Origin: Primula veris
Lineage: Eukaryota; Streptophyta; Magnoliopsida; Ericales; Primulaceae
Direction of reading: 5' to 3'
NCBI GenBank assembly: GCA_963682055.1
Contig: OY821743.1
Location: forward strand, 14,729,566 to 14,793,565
DNA: 64,000 nucleotides
The notes below the pieces were generated by a model. That model was not told where the DNA came from. It was given only the letters and a program-made list of their open reading frames with translations, and did no database searches. Made by a program: the position numbers and the translations under genes. This document shows, in pieces, positions 10,243 to 21,881 of the stretch (position 1 is its first letter; the number at the start of each line of letters is the position of its first letter).

Positions 10243-12172
10243 GCCTTTCAAGAAACTGGAAAGCTCGCCAAAATTTACCACTCCCATGAATTTTTCAAGA
10301 GAAGGGGTAATATATGCTAGATTATTTTCACAAAGAACAAGAAATAATGCTGTCGGTCATCGATTGTTCATCGTTGGAGCCCAAAGAGACTTTGAAAGAA
10401 AGAATACCGTGCTTTCTAATCCAGTGGGAAATAGTACGTTCCATCAGAAAACAAAGAATAACCTTTTGCAAGATTGAATAACTTGGCACCATAGTTATCG
10501 AAAAACTCTGTTTAGGGTGTGTATCACGTTTTCCTGAAAAGACGTTTCGTAGACGGTAGCTGTACTCTTTTTAAATTATTGTGGGAATAAATATTGTCTT
10601 TACAAGGTATTTACACTCATGAGTGTCTAGAGTGATTACGATTCAAAGAAGAAAGAAAATATTGACATGTAGGTAAAAGATCAAAATCTAAATAATGTCT
10701 CTAGCTACACTTGCATATTTGTCTAGAAAAATTATTCCACGTCTTATTTTTATGAATGTTATAATCGATCAGAACTGAATAAGAATCGGTAAACTTCATG
10801 AACAAAGCTATTCTATTTATCTTGAGACCGGAAATCAATAGTAAATAAGATTAAGGAACACAAACTTTCAAAAAATAGAAAAAAGTTGAGTAACTAATTA
10901 AAAAACATAAAAAAGAGTAAATGATAGATTTTTATTTTCCTAAAAGCGAATCAAGAACTGTCTTTAAATTTTATTGGACTAGCTACAGCAAGCATATGGT
11001 TCCCAAGACAAAAACAGATAAAAAATAAAAAAACTAAGCATGTTTCCTACAAAAATCTCATTGCCATATGGTACTTTAACCTTGAAAGTTTTCTGAAAAT
11101 GTAATCAGAATCGTTTAAGGATTTTGTTTGCAAACCAAGCATACTAAATTGTAAATCAAGAATGCAGTTGGTTACAGGTTTTCGAAAGTGGAATTTGGTT
11201 TTAATGGTTGTAGTTAAATAAAATTAAGTTCCGAAGCATACCCTTGCAACTGCAGATGGTTACATGTTTCTGAAAAGTTTAATGGACTTCATCCCGTAAA
11301 ACATCAGATACTTTGAACTGTAAAGAACATTATTAATACAGATAAAATTCTTTCCAATTTTAATAATAAAAGTTATAACAGGAATGAATTACGACGCCGC
11401 AATAGCAAATTATTTGTGCACACAAAGAGTGTGCTTATTGTGGAGTAGGCATTTGGAAAAGATGTTCAAGATACAGTTTCTCCCGTAAACATGATAACTT
11501 TGTTTATTTTATCTATAATCACTTTGTGGCCTGATTCTACATAGTAACCTAGTTTTCTGTAGAATATTTTATCTGAGAACTTTGTCGGTAAAAACTAATA
11601 GTTGGACAAAGAAGTGCACAACGGGGTTTTGACTCGCAATCTTGAAAAGAACAATGCTATTGAATTCAATGAGGCCTCTGATCTAATTTTCATGTGGACA
11701 TTATTGAGTTCAGCTTCCTAAAGTAACACTACTTTAATGTTTGGGCATGAGAAGTATACAAGGAAATAGAAGATGTAGAACTGCTAATAAATACAAATCA
11801 AACTTCTAGCTGCACTTTCTAACAACATGAACGCACACTTGAAGGCAAATAATTCTTTCACCACAAATTTGATTAGTAAGTGAGTTTCGAAAGAGTAAAT
11901 TTCTAGTGCTTGAACATTGAAGTGAAAATCGCATACGAGAATGGAAAGAGTGCAAGAACATTCACCATCAGTTACTCCGTAAAGTACCACAAAATATAAC
12001 ACCAATAACAATTAAAGTACAAATGTAGTTTCATTAATCTAACGAGCTGAACATGTAGTCACTTCACAGACCGCCTACATACACCGTTATAAAAGAATAG
12101 GGGATCAAGCAGCACGTAGTTCATTGTTCGTTACAAATTACCCAACAAAAATAGGACTTCATAATAGAAAAC
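10243..12172. other. Kinase unit B, flank preceding the pseudogene
   Basis: Non-coding DNA paralogous to several other places. 10243-10600 matches 35226-35610; 11040-11600 matches 20880-22280; 11575-12170 matches 7345-7930. Small ORFs here (10286-10477, 11784-12011) are not conserved as proteins between the copies and are not called as genes. Between about 10640 and 11040 I see nothing recognisable. Confidence 0.65.
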
Positions 12173-13310
12173 TGAAATTAATATCCGCTGTTTTAGTTGC
12201 TGTTACGCAATTAGGTTCCAAGTACAGTTGGAACCACAGTTGTAAACTAAGTATAATGATGGACATAACTTGTAAAATTAAATGTACTTGAACTAATTCA
12301 CACGCACATTTAACAATGGAGTTCACCCAACCAGGCTACGTATTCGGGGCACTTACCCAGGTTAATGATATTATAAAAGTTTACAATATACGATTTAACT
12401 TTTAATGAAAAACTCTCAGACTCTCTCTAGTTTTTTCTGTCTATCTCTATATTGCTCATACCTTATAACTATCACTCAAAAGATCAATGACATCACACCA
12501 TTGTTTTTCGTTTTAAAAGCTCACCGTGTATTCTCTCAAAGTTGATTTTTTTTATAATTTAGAACACACATTTTACAAGAAAACATATCATCTACTTATA
12601 CAAGAAAAATAAATCTTCAAATATCTTCTTCATATAATCTTTATCTTCCGAATTTTCTTGATTTATTCTTGTATCTTCATATTGATCTAAATCTCCTTGT
12701 CATACGAAATCTTTATAGCTCCATATTTGATCACAATCTTTATAGGTCAATTCGAAATAACCTTGCTTGAATATAGGAGTTATTATTTCATTTGAAAGAA
12801 ACATATAAAACAATATATTTTCAATATAAAATCTTTTTCATATACAATCAAATAACTTCATATATAAATCCAATTTATTTGAATCATAAAGATCTCTATA
12901 TCAAAGTAGATGAAAACATGATAAAGACTTGCATAATAGTAGAAGATCTTATTAGCACAATAAAAGGAACAACATAATATTTTTTAAACTAATCTCCATA
13001 TAATTTTCCATAAAACATTACATTCTTTATCACATAAACATTCTTCAATATATAAAACTGATTTCGTGCTTATATGAGAATATATCCTGCATATCTAAAA
13101 CATAATTATCAAATAATAATCATTAAAAGAATAATAAGCAGTTGAACAATAATCATGCGTATCAGCAGGTTTTATAACTATGGTTGCAACTGAGCTTGTA
13201 ACTTTACATGTAAACATAAAATTGTCTTATCAATAATCATTAACTTAGATTAGTTTGTTCAAACCAATTGACAACAAAGAGTTCACTAGGCCAGAAATAT
13301 TGTCCTAACA
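12173..13310 (-). mobile_element. Copia-2 solo LTR, 1138 bp
   Basis: It begins TGAAATTAATATCCGCTG and ends GTCCTAACA (TG...CA), flanked by the 5-bp TSD AAAAC (12168-12172 and 13311-13315). The paralogous kinase unit A carries the unoccupied site near 7920-7935 (AGAACACTAAAC). It matches the LTR at 24663-25731, which is adjacent to a primer-binding site and gag. There is no internal sequence, so it is a solo LTR. Strand is set by orientation relative to that element. ORF 12792-12977 lies inside and is not a gene. Confidence 0.9.
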
Positions 13311-13369
13311 AAAACTAAACAAATACACAAGTTCTACCCTAAAGTAATCTAAGCTAACCTGCAATTCAA

Positions 13370-13700
13370 CTATCTTGCAGCGATCATATGGCTTGAAACA
13401 ATTGGGCAATTAGTCACCATTCTTCAGAACTTCTCTGCGATTGATTTTCGGTGGTGGCCTTTTTTAGCAACGAATGGATGTTTTAAGAGCATCTTAGCGG
13501 TCCATCTCTTGACGGGGTCTTTCACAGATATCTTTCCTACAAATTATGTGCCATTTGGGATATTTTCTATGAATCTCGGGCATGCTCAACGCCATCCTTG
13601 TTACAAAATCTATCAAATTTTCTCACAGTGTACGTACTTGTGCTTATGTATGTATAAACACCCTCGACTATGGACTTGGCGTATCGAGGGATCTCACAAA
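13370..13700 (-). pseudogene. MAPKKK-like kinase pseudogene (unit B), C-terminal and middle fragments
   Basis: Nucleotide-level match to the intact kinase, beginning at its stop codon (13370 corresponds to 7982). 13370-13634 covers the C-terminal region with small indels that break the frame. A deletion then removes the equivalent of about 8225-8488, including the DFG and activation-loop region. 13635-13700 matches about 8489-8560. A further 30-bp match to the N-terminal coding region (CTTCTTAGGTGTTGCTAATC) lies at 15241-15270, beyond an insertion of repeats. No functional kinase can be made. Confidence 0.85.
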
Positions 13701-13703
13701 GTT

Positions 13704-14806
13704 TTCTTCATTCTCTGATGTTAGGACTCAAAACTAGTTTTTTTTTACCCTTTTATTCCTTGGTATTTTTACATAGTGACCTTTTAGTGTACAAGTTTTG
13801 ATCCGTTGAATTGCTCTTCTTTTTTCCCACTTAAAATCAAATACGGATGATAAAAATCTTATCTTTGGATTAACCAAATATTTCTCGAATTAAAAATTTA
13901 ATGAATAAATAAATAATCAAGCAGATATTTATTTAGAAAAAAAGAAAAAAAAGGTGAATCCTTGATACATCAATCTTCGGGATAGGACTCAAATTACGTT
14001 TTTACTCTTTTAGAATTAACAAGCCCAGTGTTGCTATTCAAGATCTAAGCATTACTTAGGGTCAAAATATTGAATTTCTAATTAATGTATCCCTATCATT
14101 GTAAATTGCATGGGTCCGTTCGATAGCTAAGTTAAAATAATTAATTTTATAATAGTAATAATAAATTGTTCTTGTAATCTTGCTATCTTTTCTAGTTGAA
14201 TTCCTAACGTATTAAATTTATCATCTACGTTAATGAAATTTAATAGGCTTTTCCTTACTTTATCAAAAACATATATTTAGTAGGTAACCTTCGTGGTTGA
14301 ATTACGATATATGTATAAAACATTCTATATACTATTAAATATAGAAAATCTGTAATCTCAACTTGTTATCTTAAATGAGTAAGACCCTATACATTTTGAC
14401 TTCGAGAACAAATACAAATTCAGTTTCACTTTGAGTAATAAATATTCCACGTTGGGTTTTCTTAAAATTAAAAACATGTGATGTCATCCTTTTCCACTAT
14501 ATATAGACAGTGCTTTTTAATCCTTTTTTTTTCATCACCTTTATTTTAATTTTAATCTTACTACTAAAATTAAAATTAGGGGTGCCACAACTTCATTCTC
14601 TGAGGTTAGGACATAAAAACTTTGTTTTTTTTTTTACCCTTTTATTCCTTGTCTTTTTTTACTTAGTGACTTTCATTCTCTGAGTTTATAAGTTTTTTTA
14701 TTTATTATATTGATCAGTTGAACTGCTCTTATTTTTCTCTCATCTGAAATCAAATAAGGTTGATAAAAATCTTTGCTTTGGATTAACCAAATATTTTTCG
14801 AATTGC
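13704..14806. repeat. Pair of direct repeats of about 200 bp, about 890 bp apart
   Basis: 13704-13900 and 14592-14800 share a series of motifs in order: TTCATTCTCTGA, TTAGGAC, TTTTTACCCTTTTATTCCTTG, GAACTGCTCTT-like, and TTTGGATTAACCAAATATTT. The copies sit at either end of AT-rich non-coding DNA inside the broken kinase copy. They could be diverged ends of an inserted element or a local duplication; no TG...CA ends or primer site was recognised. Confidence 0.6.
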
Positions 14807-15236
14807 TTTTTTTTTGTAAACAAGCTTTGATATTTTTTTTATTAATCAAGTTTTGATATTTCTGGCTAAACATGCTTTGATCTTTTTTTTAGTAATCAAC
14901 CTTTGATGTTTTCGGCTAAACAGGATATGGTCTCTTTTTTTGTAAACAAGCTTTGATAATTTTTTTATTAATCAAGCTTTGATAATTTTTTTTATTAATC
15001 AAGCTTTGATCTTTCTGGCTAAACATGTTTTGATATTTTTTTAGTAATCAACCTTTGATGTTTTCGGTTAAACAGTCTTTTGTCTCTTTTTCTGTAAACA
15101 AGCTTTGATAAAAAAATTTATTAATCAAGCATTGATCTTTCTGGCTAAACATGCTTTGATCTTTTTTTAGTAATCAACCTTTGATGTTTTCGGTTAAACA
15201 GGCTTTGGTCTTTTTTTTTTTTGTAAACAATCTTTG
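14807..15236. repeat. AT-rich minisatellite with AAGCTTTGAT-type subunits
   Basis: Roughly 30-bp subunits of the form TGTAAACAAGCTTTGAT, TTAATCAAGCTTTGAT, GGCTAAACATGCTTTGAT and AGTAATCAACCTTTGATG repeat in the same order several times. This gives a higher-order period of about 125-160 bp (TGTAAACAAGC starts near 14815, 14941, 15103 and 15222). The array lies between the two parts of the kinase pseudogene. ORF 14673-14873 is an accident of this array. Confidence 0.8.
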
Positions 15237-15270
15237 ACTAAAAGTCTTCTTAGGTGTTGCTAATCTCACT

Positions 15271-17319
15271 TGTTTATATTTCAACGTAGCTACTCACTTA
15301 GACTTTTATAGAGTTCTAAGGTTCAATCATAGAAGTGACCTAATATTATTACGTTTGAAACTAAGACTAGCTTAATATGTTCAGCACTTACTAGTACTAT
15401 ATTTTTAATCGTTGAATAATTGGATATTGTTTATCAAAGGTTTTAAATGTTTTTACCTGTGATTTGGAGTCTGAATAGCTCCAATTAATTTTTTCCAATG
15501 TTGGTCAAGTATATTCATTACATTAAATTACATGATGTTTTCATGATAATGTTCCTATTCAATTTTGGTTCAGTTGGAGTACGGTTGCAAAGTTTGCGTG
15601 CTTTATCATTGTACGAATGCCTGTATGATTAGCTATGTTGCATTATGTAATGAGCTGCTATAACGCCAAAAAGGTTACCCTTGCCGTCATATCAAATATT
15701 TTTTATTGAAGGAGTGATGGAATCCCTTTTGTTGTATTTGATTATTAAATTAATTTGCATTGGAACAAATTATGAATATGGAATTTAGTAATAATTACGT
15801 ACAAACATTGACTTGCATCCTTACTTTCCCATTGTAGTAGTAATTCTTTTGATTCAATACTTGAAAATAGTCGTTTGAAGTATACAACGGAATCTTAGTT
15901 ACTCAATATATTTTATCTGTCAATTATAAAGTTAAATACTACTACTACTCATATAGTTGCACGAAGCGGGTACAGAAGTCGGAGCAAAGGAGGGAAACGG
16001 ATGGTGGTAGGAATAAGGAAGCAGTTTCTGTAGCGCCTAGGAAAAATCATTTTTTTAAATATAATTTTATGTAATAAATACTGTTAAAGATAGTAATATT
16101 TTTTCCAATTCTTTAAAAGTTAAATACAAAAACATAATATTTTTTATGGTTATCTCAGGGATGGGTTAGATGTGATTGTGGTTGGTGTAAGCATAAACAA
16201 ATTGGTTGTTCATAGAGCTACATAATTTTAGATTATTTATCTTTATACTCCTAGTTGTTGTCCTACATCTCTTTCTACTTTTATACGTGGTGATAGGAAG
16301 CTTTTGCAAGCTTCCCTGGACAGAAGCGCGGAAGCAAGCTTTGAGGCCAAAGCATTTAAAAGTGTTAAGATAGTGTGCAACTGTGCTACTAAAAACCTCA
16401 TTATTAATTATTTTTTTCCGTTTCTCCAAGCGTATGGTTTTGGTTGTAGGTTCCATACCGCACTCATTTCTCATCCATTGCCAATTCTTTAACCCCTACC
16501 TAAATTTTGACTTTTTTGAGTAACTGTACCTCTAGCTTTAAAGAGTTTACTTTTTTCAGAAAAAAAGACCTGTTTGCTTACTCCTATTTTATAAACACAC
16601 ATGTTGGCTCCTTATGTAGTTTGAGTCTTGCATGTTATCTGAAAGATGTTTGATTTGATGTCAGTGACATTTTAACTATAAAGATGAAGGTTGTTGGTAC
16701 TGAAGAGGCGGAAGACGAAAATGAAGAAGATGAAGCCGATGATCAGCAAGATGATCATTTTTGTTAAGCGAATAAGTAATTTACCAGATAGAATGGTATA
16801 TTCTCTTTCCTTAAATTAATTTCTTATTAATGCTTATAGAGAAGTTGTCAATCTTCCCATACTATCCAACAAAACCCTATTTCCTGTTTTTAATTTGCAA
16901 ACTTATACACGAATACTCAATAATAGTTATTTTTACGAACAGAAAACACTTGGATTCTTGAAGTTGGTATATTCTTTTTCTTTCTAGTAAGCGAACATTA
17001 CAGAGTTCTTACAGTGATAAGTTATTAAAGTGCCGTACTGCATCCTCGTTTATCATGCTTCCAGGATCACTTATCTAGTTTTGATCCTTTGACATTAACA
17101 GTTTCTTTATTTAGTTCGTGTAAGTGTTACATAATATAGGGTCAAAGTAGTACTCTGTGATCATAAATTATCAATACATGTTTCATCTATTGTCTAATTT
17201 TGTATGGACTTTTACGAATGTGAATTTTTTGTGAGTCACTTGAACTAAATAACATTTGCATGCTAGTTACTTAATTCTTACTGAGATAGCTATTATTTGC
17301 AATACTTTGCCCTTTGCAG
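15271..17319. other. Non-coding stretch between kinase unit B and PRMT6 remnant
   Basis: I see no convincing gene. A short acidic reading frame starts at 16684 (MKVVGTEEAEDENEE...), with neither a family I recognise nor a usable donor site. The overlapping ORFs at 16166-16492 on both strands show no domain. Nothing here resembles the missing PRMT6 upstream exons. Confidence 0.5.
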
Positions 17320-17426
17320 GATGTTGAAATCGATGAACAAGTTGATGTCATTGTTTCAGAATGGATGGGCTATATGCTTCTATATGAGGTAATGTGTATG
17401 GAACGTATTTATATACTTCTATATAA

Positions 17427-17427
<1 letters not shown>

Positions 17428-17465
<38 letters not shown>
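17428..17465. repeat. (CA)n(TA)n microsatellite at the PRMT6 deletion junction
   Basis: A run of CA repeats followed by TA repeats. Sequence to the right (from about 17466) is paralogous to intron sequence at 4010 onward, and sequence to the left is an upstream intron. The deletion breakpoint therefore coincides with this tract. Confidence 0.85.
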
Positions 17466-18463
17466 ATTGAAAAGGCGACAAAGTTGCCAGTTAAATAGCA
17501 TCTCAAGAATGGAATTGTGTTATATTCCTATTATGTTTATGTTTAGTATATACTCATAACAATAGATGATAGACCCGGATCGTATCCTCTTTTATAAGCA
17601 GATTGCAATCATGGAGGTTTATTTTATGAATTTCAAATTATTGGAAATAGTCTGTTGAATACTTATCTTTTTGGTGTGGCATTTTACTGGCGAACTACGG
17701 AGTCTGGTATAGAATTATGGAAGTTTCAGCCAGAGTTGAGTTTATGTGGCTTGTGAAAAAAGGTTTAGAGTTTTAAGGTTGAAAGAAGATTAATAATCGG
17801 AACATTTCTGATGTGAATGTTGGTATCTGGTTCGAGAAAAGGAAAAATTGTGAGATCTTGGATTCTCTTTTTTCCCCCTAAACCAACAGCAATCGAATGA
17901 GAGGACTTCACATTGGTATATGAGACAAGTTGTATGCTTTAAGATTGTCAGCCAAATTATACGGAGGTCCTTTATAAAACTATGATTTTGAGAATTTAAT
18001 TCACCTTGTCTGGTTTTTGCATCATCCCTGGTGTTAGTTATAAAATATGATCTTAGAGGACCATTTGGTTCTGTTGGTTTTGAGTAATTTATTAAGCTTA
18101 GGTGTCAAACTTGAATTTTGTTTATTTAGCTGTCTTCATCACATTCCTTTTCAAAAATTCCAGAGTCGCGTTTATCTCATGTTGGAAATTCCACATTCCA
18201 ATTATAACTATATCAACAAAGTTTATCAAACCCTATTATCTAATTTGGGAAACAATTTTCATGTGACAGACCTTGATCTACTTTTACGATCCAATAGAAG
18301 TTGAACAAGATCAAGTTATAGAAGGATGCCTGACATTAACACAGAGCAAGGAGAACCGCAGGTTCATGAATATTGATCTTGAGTACACGTGAGTTACAGT
18401 CATTATCCATTTCACTATTTCACTGTTAAAGCCTTCTGTAAATGAGCATTAATAAGAATCTAT

Positions 18464-19068
18464 TTTTTTTTTTTGGAAGGTAAACGGACCGATAAATATA
18501 TTAAGAAGGCGAAGCCTTGCAAATTAAACGAACTACAAGCTAGTTAATACTAACTCTAACTCTACTTTACGCAAGACTAATCACCGACAAACTCGGGACT
18601 TAGTCTCTAATGTTTAGCAATAAATCTATTCCTATTATCATTTTTTACATTACATAGAAGATTCATTCTATTTACAACATAAAATTCTATTCATTCTATT
18701 TACAACATAAAATTCTACTCTTTTCATCACATTTCCGGGCGTTGAAACTATACCGTCTTTTACTCTCGCGTTCCTTTTTCTCCATACACAATAGACCGAA
18801 GATGATAGAAGGCACTTTCCTAACTTAGTGGATGGTCTTTTAACTTTGAATGTGACTAAAGCCCACTTTAACCACTCATTCCACGTGGAACACGAGCCGA
18901 TAAAGCCCGACTTAGAACACCCTATTGACCAAATCCTCCTTGAGAACTCACATTGGAAAAAAATATGGTAGGCTTTCCGCGCTCTTTTGACATAACGGGC
19001 AACCATTAACTCTTACGATGCCCATCCTTTGTAACCGATCAAAAGTAGTGAGTTTGTTAAGAACCACT
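18464..19068 (-). mobile_element. 5'-truncated LINE (zf-RVT end) in the last PRMT6-remnant intron
   Basis: It is flanked by the 19-bp TSD AGCATTAATAAGAATCTAT (18445-18463 and 19069-19087). A poly-T tract at the left is the poly-A tail of a minus-strand insertion. The minus strand encodes the reverse-transcriptase zinc-binding tail of plant L1-type LINEs: LTTFDRLQRMGIV and CPLCQKSAES near 19060-18980, then FFQCEFSRRIW in another frame near 18950. A frameshift separates the parts. The element is dead on arrival (about 605 bp). The PRMT6 intron at 4987 is the empty site. Confidence 0.93.
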
Positions 19069-19139
19069 AGCATTAATAAGAATCTATCTTTTGTAGATCT
19101 GAAGGTCGCTTTTTCGTCAAAGAGTCTGTAATGCGATGA

Positions 19140-19700
19140 TCGTGCAGATGATACGTCCTGCAATTTATCACTAGAGAAGCCTTTAGCAGGTTATTCTCCT
19201 CATCAAAGTTATTCCCTTAAGTGGAACCATGAGTGCAGAAAGAATTCGTCCGGATCTAACCTATTGTATTTGTTAAAGATGAGGTTTTATGTGTTTAGGC
19301 TAACACAATGTATTTCATAATTGTATTGTTAGGTTAAGAGTGACAGTTCTTTTTGAACTTGTATTTCTTTAATTATGAAAGCACTATTTGATTTAAGTTT
19401 TCTTTTTCTCCAAGTCCAAATTAGTGGTTTTTCTACAAGACAGAGAAATTACACCCTCAGTTTTTATGTATATGAGGAACAAAGTAATGGGATGCAGACA
19501 GAGAATTACCATTAGTCGGTAAATGTATCAAAAGAAACAAAGGGCATATCTTTCTTTTCCGTGTTTTTTTCGGTTATATTTTTTAATAAGAATATACTCT
19601 GTCCCTAAAAGATAGTCTTATTTTATGAACAAATAGTACATGAGTTAGAAATATTTTATTGGGGCTGGAAGAGTAACAGAAGTATACATCTTTAAACAAG
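19140..19700. repeat. Duplicated PRMT6 3' flank with a Stowaway-like relic
   Basis: Paralogous to 5054-5600 and 6610-6740. At about 19599-19677 it keeps an inverted-repeat relic (TACTCTGTCCCTAAAAGATAG ... GGGGCTGGAAGAGTAAC) typical of a decayed Stowaway MITE. The paralog at 5602-6609 has a 1-kb element at this place instead. Confidence 0.65.
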
Positions 19701-20479
19701 GGGGTTGCTCCACCTTCTGCCACCCCAAAGGAACCCAAACTACCTCCAAAGGCTCCAATAATACAGTCCTCAATGAATAATGGATTTAAAAATTAACACT
19801 TAAAATTTGGCGCTGCTTATTGTAGTTGCACAAAAGCTTCAGTTGTCTGCAAAACGGACAAGAAAAGAGAGTTGAACCCTTTGTAAATTCACAACATTGG
19901 TACCATGATATTTCTTATTTTCAAGAGTAAATATTTACTTGATAGATTAATATTTTTTTTAAATTAAAAGAATATAAGATAAAAACAAATAGGTTATTGT
20001 ATTTGACTATTCAAATAATGTTATTACATATTTCTTGAATTTATAAATTCGTTCGTAAAAGAACCACTATATAAAGTACGCTACAAAAGAATACTTAAAG
20101 ATTTCCAGCATGACTTGTCATAAGTTTTTGTTACAGTTTGACAAAGCAATATCGAAAGTTTTGAATACCATAAGAAAAATTAGGGATGCAATCTTCTAAA
20201 TTTAAATTTCAAAAAAATAAAAACAGTGGAATCATATTTTACTAAATTATCCAAATTATGTATGTAAAATTTCAAAAAAAAAATGTATGTAAATATATAG
20301 AATTAGTATTAATTTATCATACGGATGGGACCATCAACCATGTACTAATAGAGGGGTTTTGAAAAGAATTATTATCTTATTAATTAATCAAAATTTTTAA
20401 TATTATTAATTGACCCAAGTCGGGATCAGTTTTTTTTAGAGAGATTATTAATTTATCGAGTATTAAGTATCGATATTTG
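19701..20479. other. AT-rich non-coding DNA
   Basis: No ORF or repeat family recognised. Short poly-A/T runs only. Confidence 0.5.
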
Positions 20480-20770
20480 TGCTGGTTTGAGATTATGCGG
20501 AATGTTAGTTGACCCATTTGATGTTCGTATTGTTAGTGGTAAGAGTTTGTTTTGTTCGGTTTAGTTTTCAAGCAACCTTAGGATGCGTTGTTTGGAATTC
20601 TTGGTATGGAATGGTTGACTAGCTTGAGCCGAGTTACGACGGATTTTGGATCCAGGAATATGGGGTTCAAGGTAGAAGGCCAAGTAACAATGTTACATGT
20701 GGATGAGCGGATCAAATTATCAACATTTAACAAAAGTAATATATATACGACCCCTAAAAGTCGAACTAAC
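20480..20770 (+). pseudogene. Gypsy aspartic-protease fragment
   Basis: A frame around 20588-20740 reads GILGMEWLTSLSRVTTDFGS, the C-terminal signature of Ty3/gypsy retropepsins (GMxWL followed by DF). Upstream, VDPFDVRIVSGKS near 20510-20545 fits the middle of the same domain, with stops and a frameshift between. No gag or reverse transcriptase is attached. It is an isolated relic next to unit C. Confidence 0.6.
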
Positions 20771-21277
20771 AAACAAGACCGAATCATGGGGACCAGAAGA
20801 AAAACTAAAAGAAACAAGCACATTAGAAAAGTATCCAAGCCTCCAACACAAATTCTTTCAATACATCTTCACAAGGCTTCAATACTTCTACAAAAATCTA
20901 TTTGCCATCTGGTAAACCTTGCAAGTTTTTAAAAAATACAATCAAAGTCATTTAAGGATTCTCCGGCAGGCTGACCTCGTTAGTAAATCAAGCCATAGCT
21001 TGGCATACTAAATTGCATATCAGTTGGTTAAATGTTTACAAAAGTGTTTTTTGGTTTTGAAAATTCTGTAGTAAAAATGGAAAATAAGACAAGTTCCTAA
21101 ACATATCCCGATAACTGCAGTTTGGGGTACATGTTTCAAAAAATTAAATGGAATTCAGAACAAAAAAACATCAGAATAAATAGAGTTAGAGCATATACTG
21201 TTAACTGTAAAGTATATTATAGAACCAAACAAAAACTCAATATATTTCAGGTGTAGATAATTCAAAAGGTATACCAG

Positions 21278-21733
21278 TCAATGTTTTAAATAGCGTTATC
21301 GCTATCGTAGCGTTTTTTCGAGAGAAATGCTAAAAGCGCAAATAGCGTTGCTACATAGCGCTTTGCGGTGTACTTTTTTTTGTTGCCTAAATACATATAA
21401 ATATAGCATTAAATTCAGAATATCTAATAAAAATTAACTAAATATATATAAAAAGTTGTAACTAATAATCACAAAATGATTGTAGTTGAGATGTCAGAGC
21501 ATTTACTTTATTTGCAAGAGTTTTGGGGTTTGATTCTCTTTATGCTCCAATAATTTCATTAAAATTTTGACCAATTTTTTTTTTTTGACTGCACCCGCTA
21601 TAGCGTAAATAGCGTTCCTATAGCGCGAATTTAGCGTTTTTCCATCCAAATAGCAATTTATCATAGCGTTTTTCGGCCGAAAAACACTATTTCGTGATAT
21701 ATAGCGCAATATAGCGCGTTTTTTTAAAATAAT
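21278..21733. mobile_element. Small hAT-like MITE with AGCG-rich ends
   Basis: The left end is CAATGTTTTAAATAGCG. The right end, reverse-complemented, is ATTATTTTAAAAAAACGCG. Both subterminal regions are packed with AGCG/CGCT motifs. The flanking repeat is TATACCAG / GATACCAG (7 of 8). Its left end is nearly identical to the right end of the larger element 28347-30180, so both belong to one family. Confidence 0.7.
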
Positions 21734-21881
21734 GATACCAGTAATGAATTGTGACCCCGCGATAATATATTCTTTGCTACTTGAAGAGTCTGCTTGTGGA
21801 GTATACATTTGGAAAATATGTTCAAAGAAGCAGTTTCTCTTTAAACATGAAAAGTTTGTTTTCACACAGGTCATTTTGAGG

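Larger units (their letters stand above)
17320..19139 (+). pseudogene. PRMT6 partial duplicate (one core exon plus last two exons)
   Basis: Exon 17320-17388 encodes 23 residues including SEWMGYMLLYE, the double-E loop that holds the substrate arginine in PRMTs. It has an AG acceptor and a GT donor. The next recognisable exons are 18270-18388 and 19097-19139 (ending FVKESVMR, stop 19137-19139), almost identical to 4810-4928 and 5011-5053. The intron sequence 17470-18269 matches 4010-4809. Exons equivalent to 1217-3835 and the exons between them and the loop exon are missing; the break lies at a CA/TA microsatellite. The retained exons are phase-compatible, so a spliced reading frame stays open, but no start or SAM-binding exon is visible. 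A LINE sits in the last intron. Confidence 0.85.

Noticed and set aside
14807..15236. Regular repeats considered as a CRISPR-like array
   Set aside because: Repeats are AT-rich, contiguous and diverged, without unique spacers, in a plant nuclear context. It is a minisatellite.
16166..16492. Overlapping ORFs on both strands near AAGCTTTTGCAAGC
   Set aside because: No domain, no splice context and no conserved copy in the window.
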